Assembly: GCA_946401765.1 (NCBI GenBank)
Contig: CAMIVJ010000191.1
Location: 1-5,876 of the forward strand
Direction: 5' to 3'
Source of the DNA: an uncultured bacterium
GTDB taxonomy: Bacteria; Verrucomicrobiota; Kiritimatiellia; RFP12; UBA1067
Length of the DNA stretch: 5,876 bases
Shown: in pieces, positions 5,821 to 5,876 of the stretch
Layout of the letters: each line of letters begins with the position of its first letter
Numbering within the stretch: position 1 is the stretch's first letter
Program-made: the position numbers and the translations under genes
The notes under the pieces: generated by a model
What the model was told of the DNA's origin: nothing
Databases searched by the model: none
Seen by the model: the letters and a program-made list of their open reading frames with translations, nothing else

Positions 5821-5876
5821 TGGAAATGTTGCCATTGTTGCCAGTATCCAATTCCAGTGGCCAATGCCCAATTGGA
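5821..5876. repeat. Short direct and inverted repeats upstream of the operon
   Basis: This intergenic edge holds TGTTGCCA twice with a nine-base period (5827-5834 and 5836-5843). It also holds an inverted pair, TCCAATT at 5847-5853 and AATTGGA at 5870-5876, whose loop contains the palindrome TGGCCA (5858-5863). It lies about 35-90 bases upstream of the -10 element, where a regulator could bind. It may also be the edge of a longer dispersed repeat cut by the window. No gene is seen here. Confidence 0.4.

Overview
The window is GC-rich (about 60% by eye), and all five genes lie on the minus strand, so transcription runs from right to left. It looks like a Gram-negative bacterial chromosome. Four of the five products carry export or membrane signals. 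The style of the Tat signals, the DUF362 and FAD-oxidoreductase families and the Clostridium/Bacteroides-like NAD synthase suggest a PVC-group anaerobe (Kiritimatiellota, Lentisphaerota or Verrucomicrobiota). That placement is inference from family distribution, not something the sequence proves.

In transcription order: (E) 5746-4403, a DsbD/CcdA-type membrane thiol-disulfide reductase with a C-terminal thioredoxin domain and a shortened periplasmic N-terminus; (D) 4393-3122, a NAD+ synthase whose glutaminase domain is reduced to a short remnant; (C) 3079-1772, a FAD-dependent oxidoreductase of the FAD_oxidored type with a Sec signal peptide; (B) 1691-783, a Tat-exported DUF362 protein; (A) 772 to beyond position 1, a polytopic ferredoxin-type protein that reads as a NapH membrane domain fused to the start of a NapG-like Tat/Fe-S domain. 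A strong extended -10 promoter lies upstream of E, and a weaker one with the same TGn-type extension lies in the 80-base B/C gap. At the E/D and B/A junctions the TAG stop codon forms part of the next gene's Shine-Dalgarno sequence, which points to translational coupling.

Functionally, E, C, B and A could together form an extracytoplasmic redox module. The NapH/NapG-like protein would take electrons from the quinol pool, the DUF362 protein and flavoprotein would act on unknown substrates outside the cytoplasm, and the DsbD-like protein would supply reducing power to periplasmic thiols. D makes the cytoplasmic cofactor NAD+ and is the odd member. This joint role is a hypothesis based on gene order and targeting signals. 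No substrate can be named. The most notable features are the vestigial amidotransferase domain of D, the NapH-NapG fusion with an internal Tat-like segment in A, the Sec-targeted flavoprotein C, and the DsbD with a CX4C dithiol tail in place of the usual alpha domain.
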